From an uncultured Paraglaciecola sp. (GTDB taxonomy: Bacteria > Pseudomonadota > Gammaproteobacteria > Enterobacterales > Alteromonadaceae): DNA of 6,838 bases. A program made the position numbers and the translations under genes. A model generated the notes under the pieces. It had not been told where the DNA came from, made no database searches, and worked only from the letters and a program-made list of their open reading frames with translations. The DNA lies in contig CAJQKX010000443.1 in NCBI GenBank assembly GCA_905479025.1, positions 1-6,838 on the forward strand, given 5' to 3'. Positions within the stretch are counted from its first letter, which is position 1, and the number at the start of each line of letters is the position of its first letter. This document shows positions 6,557 to 6,838 of the stretch, piece after piece.

Positions 6557-6838
6557 TCAAAGTGATTTTTTATTGATGTTCCTTATCAACACAGAGATCA
6601 CGGCTAAAAATCCACCAAGCAAGGTGACCAAAACACAAATCAACGCTCGTTTCGGCTGTGCTTCTTCTTCCGGCACAACCGCAGGATCAATCACCTCCAA
6701 CACATAATCCGGCCGCACATTCGCAAGCATAATCGTTTTAGTTTGCTCTTCTATGAGCTGATAAAAAATGGTCTGCATATCCGCAATGCTGGTGCTGTTT
6801 AATTGCTTGGTTAAATAGTCAATGGTTCGGTGGGCACT
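6557..6838 (-). CDS. wzz: Wzz-type polysaccharide chain-length determinant, C-terminal part (5' end outside window)
   Basis: Reading the minus strand from the window edge gives 93 residues in an open frame ending at TGA (6559-6557); the methionine encoded at 6778 is internal. The visible part has a helical end of the periplasmic domain (TIDYLTKQL through YQLIEEQTKTIML), then VRPDYVLEVIDPAVVP, a proline-bearing P-E-E-E-A-Q-P-K-R linker and a single membrane helix of about 20 residues (ALICVLVTLLGGF onward), then a short basic tail. A Pro-rich stretch just before a second membrane helix is the hallmark of Wzz/PCP proteins, which set the modal length of Wzy-made polymers. No C-terminal tyrosine-kinase domain follows, so it is not a fused Wzc-type kinase. 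It is convergent with the flippase gene and has higher G+C (32 of 60 in row 6661-6720), like the SLBB gene at the other edge. Confidence 0.85.
   Translation of the reverse strand, partial: SAHRTIDYLTKQLNSTSIADMQTIFYQLIEEQTKTIMLANVRPDYVLEVIDPAVVPEEEAQPKRALICVLVTLLGGFLAVISVLIRNINKKSL

Overview
The window is a polysaccharide-biosynthesis cluster of the Wzx/Wzy-dependent type (capsule, exopolysaccharide or O-antigen) from a Gram-negative bacterium. Envelope export parts lie at both edges: the C-terminus of an outer-membrane SLBB export protein on the left and the C-terminus of a Wzz chain-length regulator on the right. The style of these two edge proteins recalls gammaproteobacteria, possibly marine ones. 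That placement is an impression from sequence style, not a database result.

Layout: (1) 2-622 (+), 3' end of an SLBB-domain polysaccharide export gene, of ordinary composition (about half G+C in a sampled row). (2) 623-708, short intergenic gap with no convincing promoter or terminator. (3) 709-6459 (+), six closely packed genes of markedly AT-rich composition: Wzy-like polymerase, GT26 (WecB/TagA/CpsF) glycosyltransferase, GT4 glycosyltransferase, GT2-like glycosyltransferase, carbohydrate sulfotransferase and Wzx-like flippase. Neighbouring genes overlap or are a few bases apart, so they probably share one transcript. (4) 6460-6556, 97-base gap with no clear hairpin. (5) 6557-6838 (-), C-terminal end of a Wzz-type protein, convergent with the cluster and again of higher G+C.

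How they probably work together (inference): a phosphoglycosyl transferase encoded elsewhere primes undecaprenyl phosphate. The GT26, GT4 and GT2 enzymes extend the lipid-linked unit on the cytoplasmic face. The sulfotransferase adds sulfate from PAPS, most likely before export because PAPS is cytoplasmic. Wzx flips the unit, Wzy polymerises it in the periplasm, Wzz sets chain length and the SLBB protein takes part in passage through the outer membrane. The encoded sulfotransferase makes a sulfated polymer the most distinctive prediction. No mobile element, CRISPR array, tRNA or rRNA was seen.
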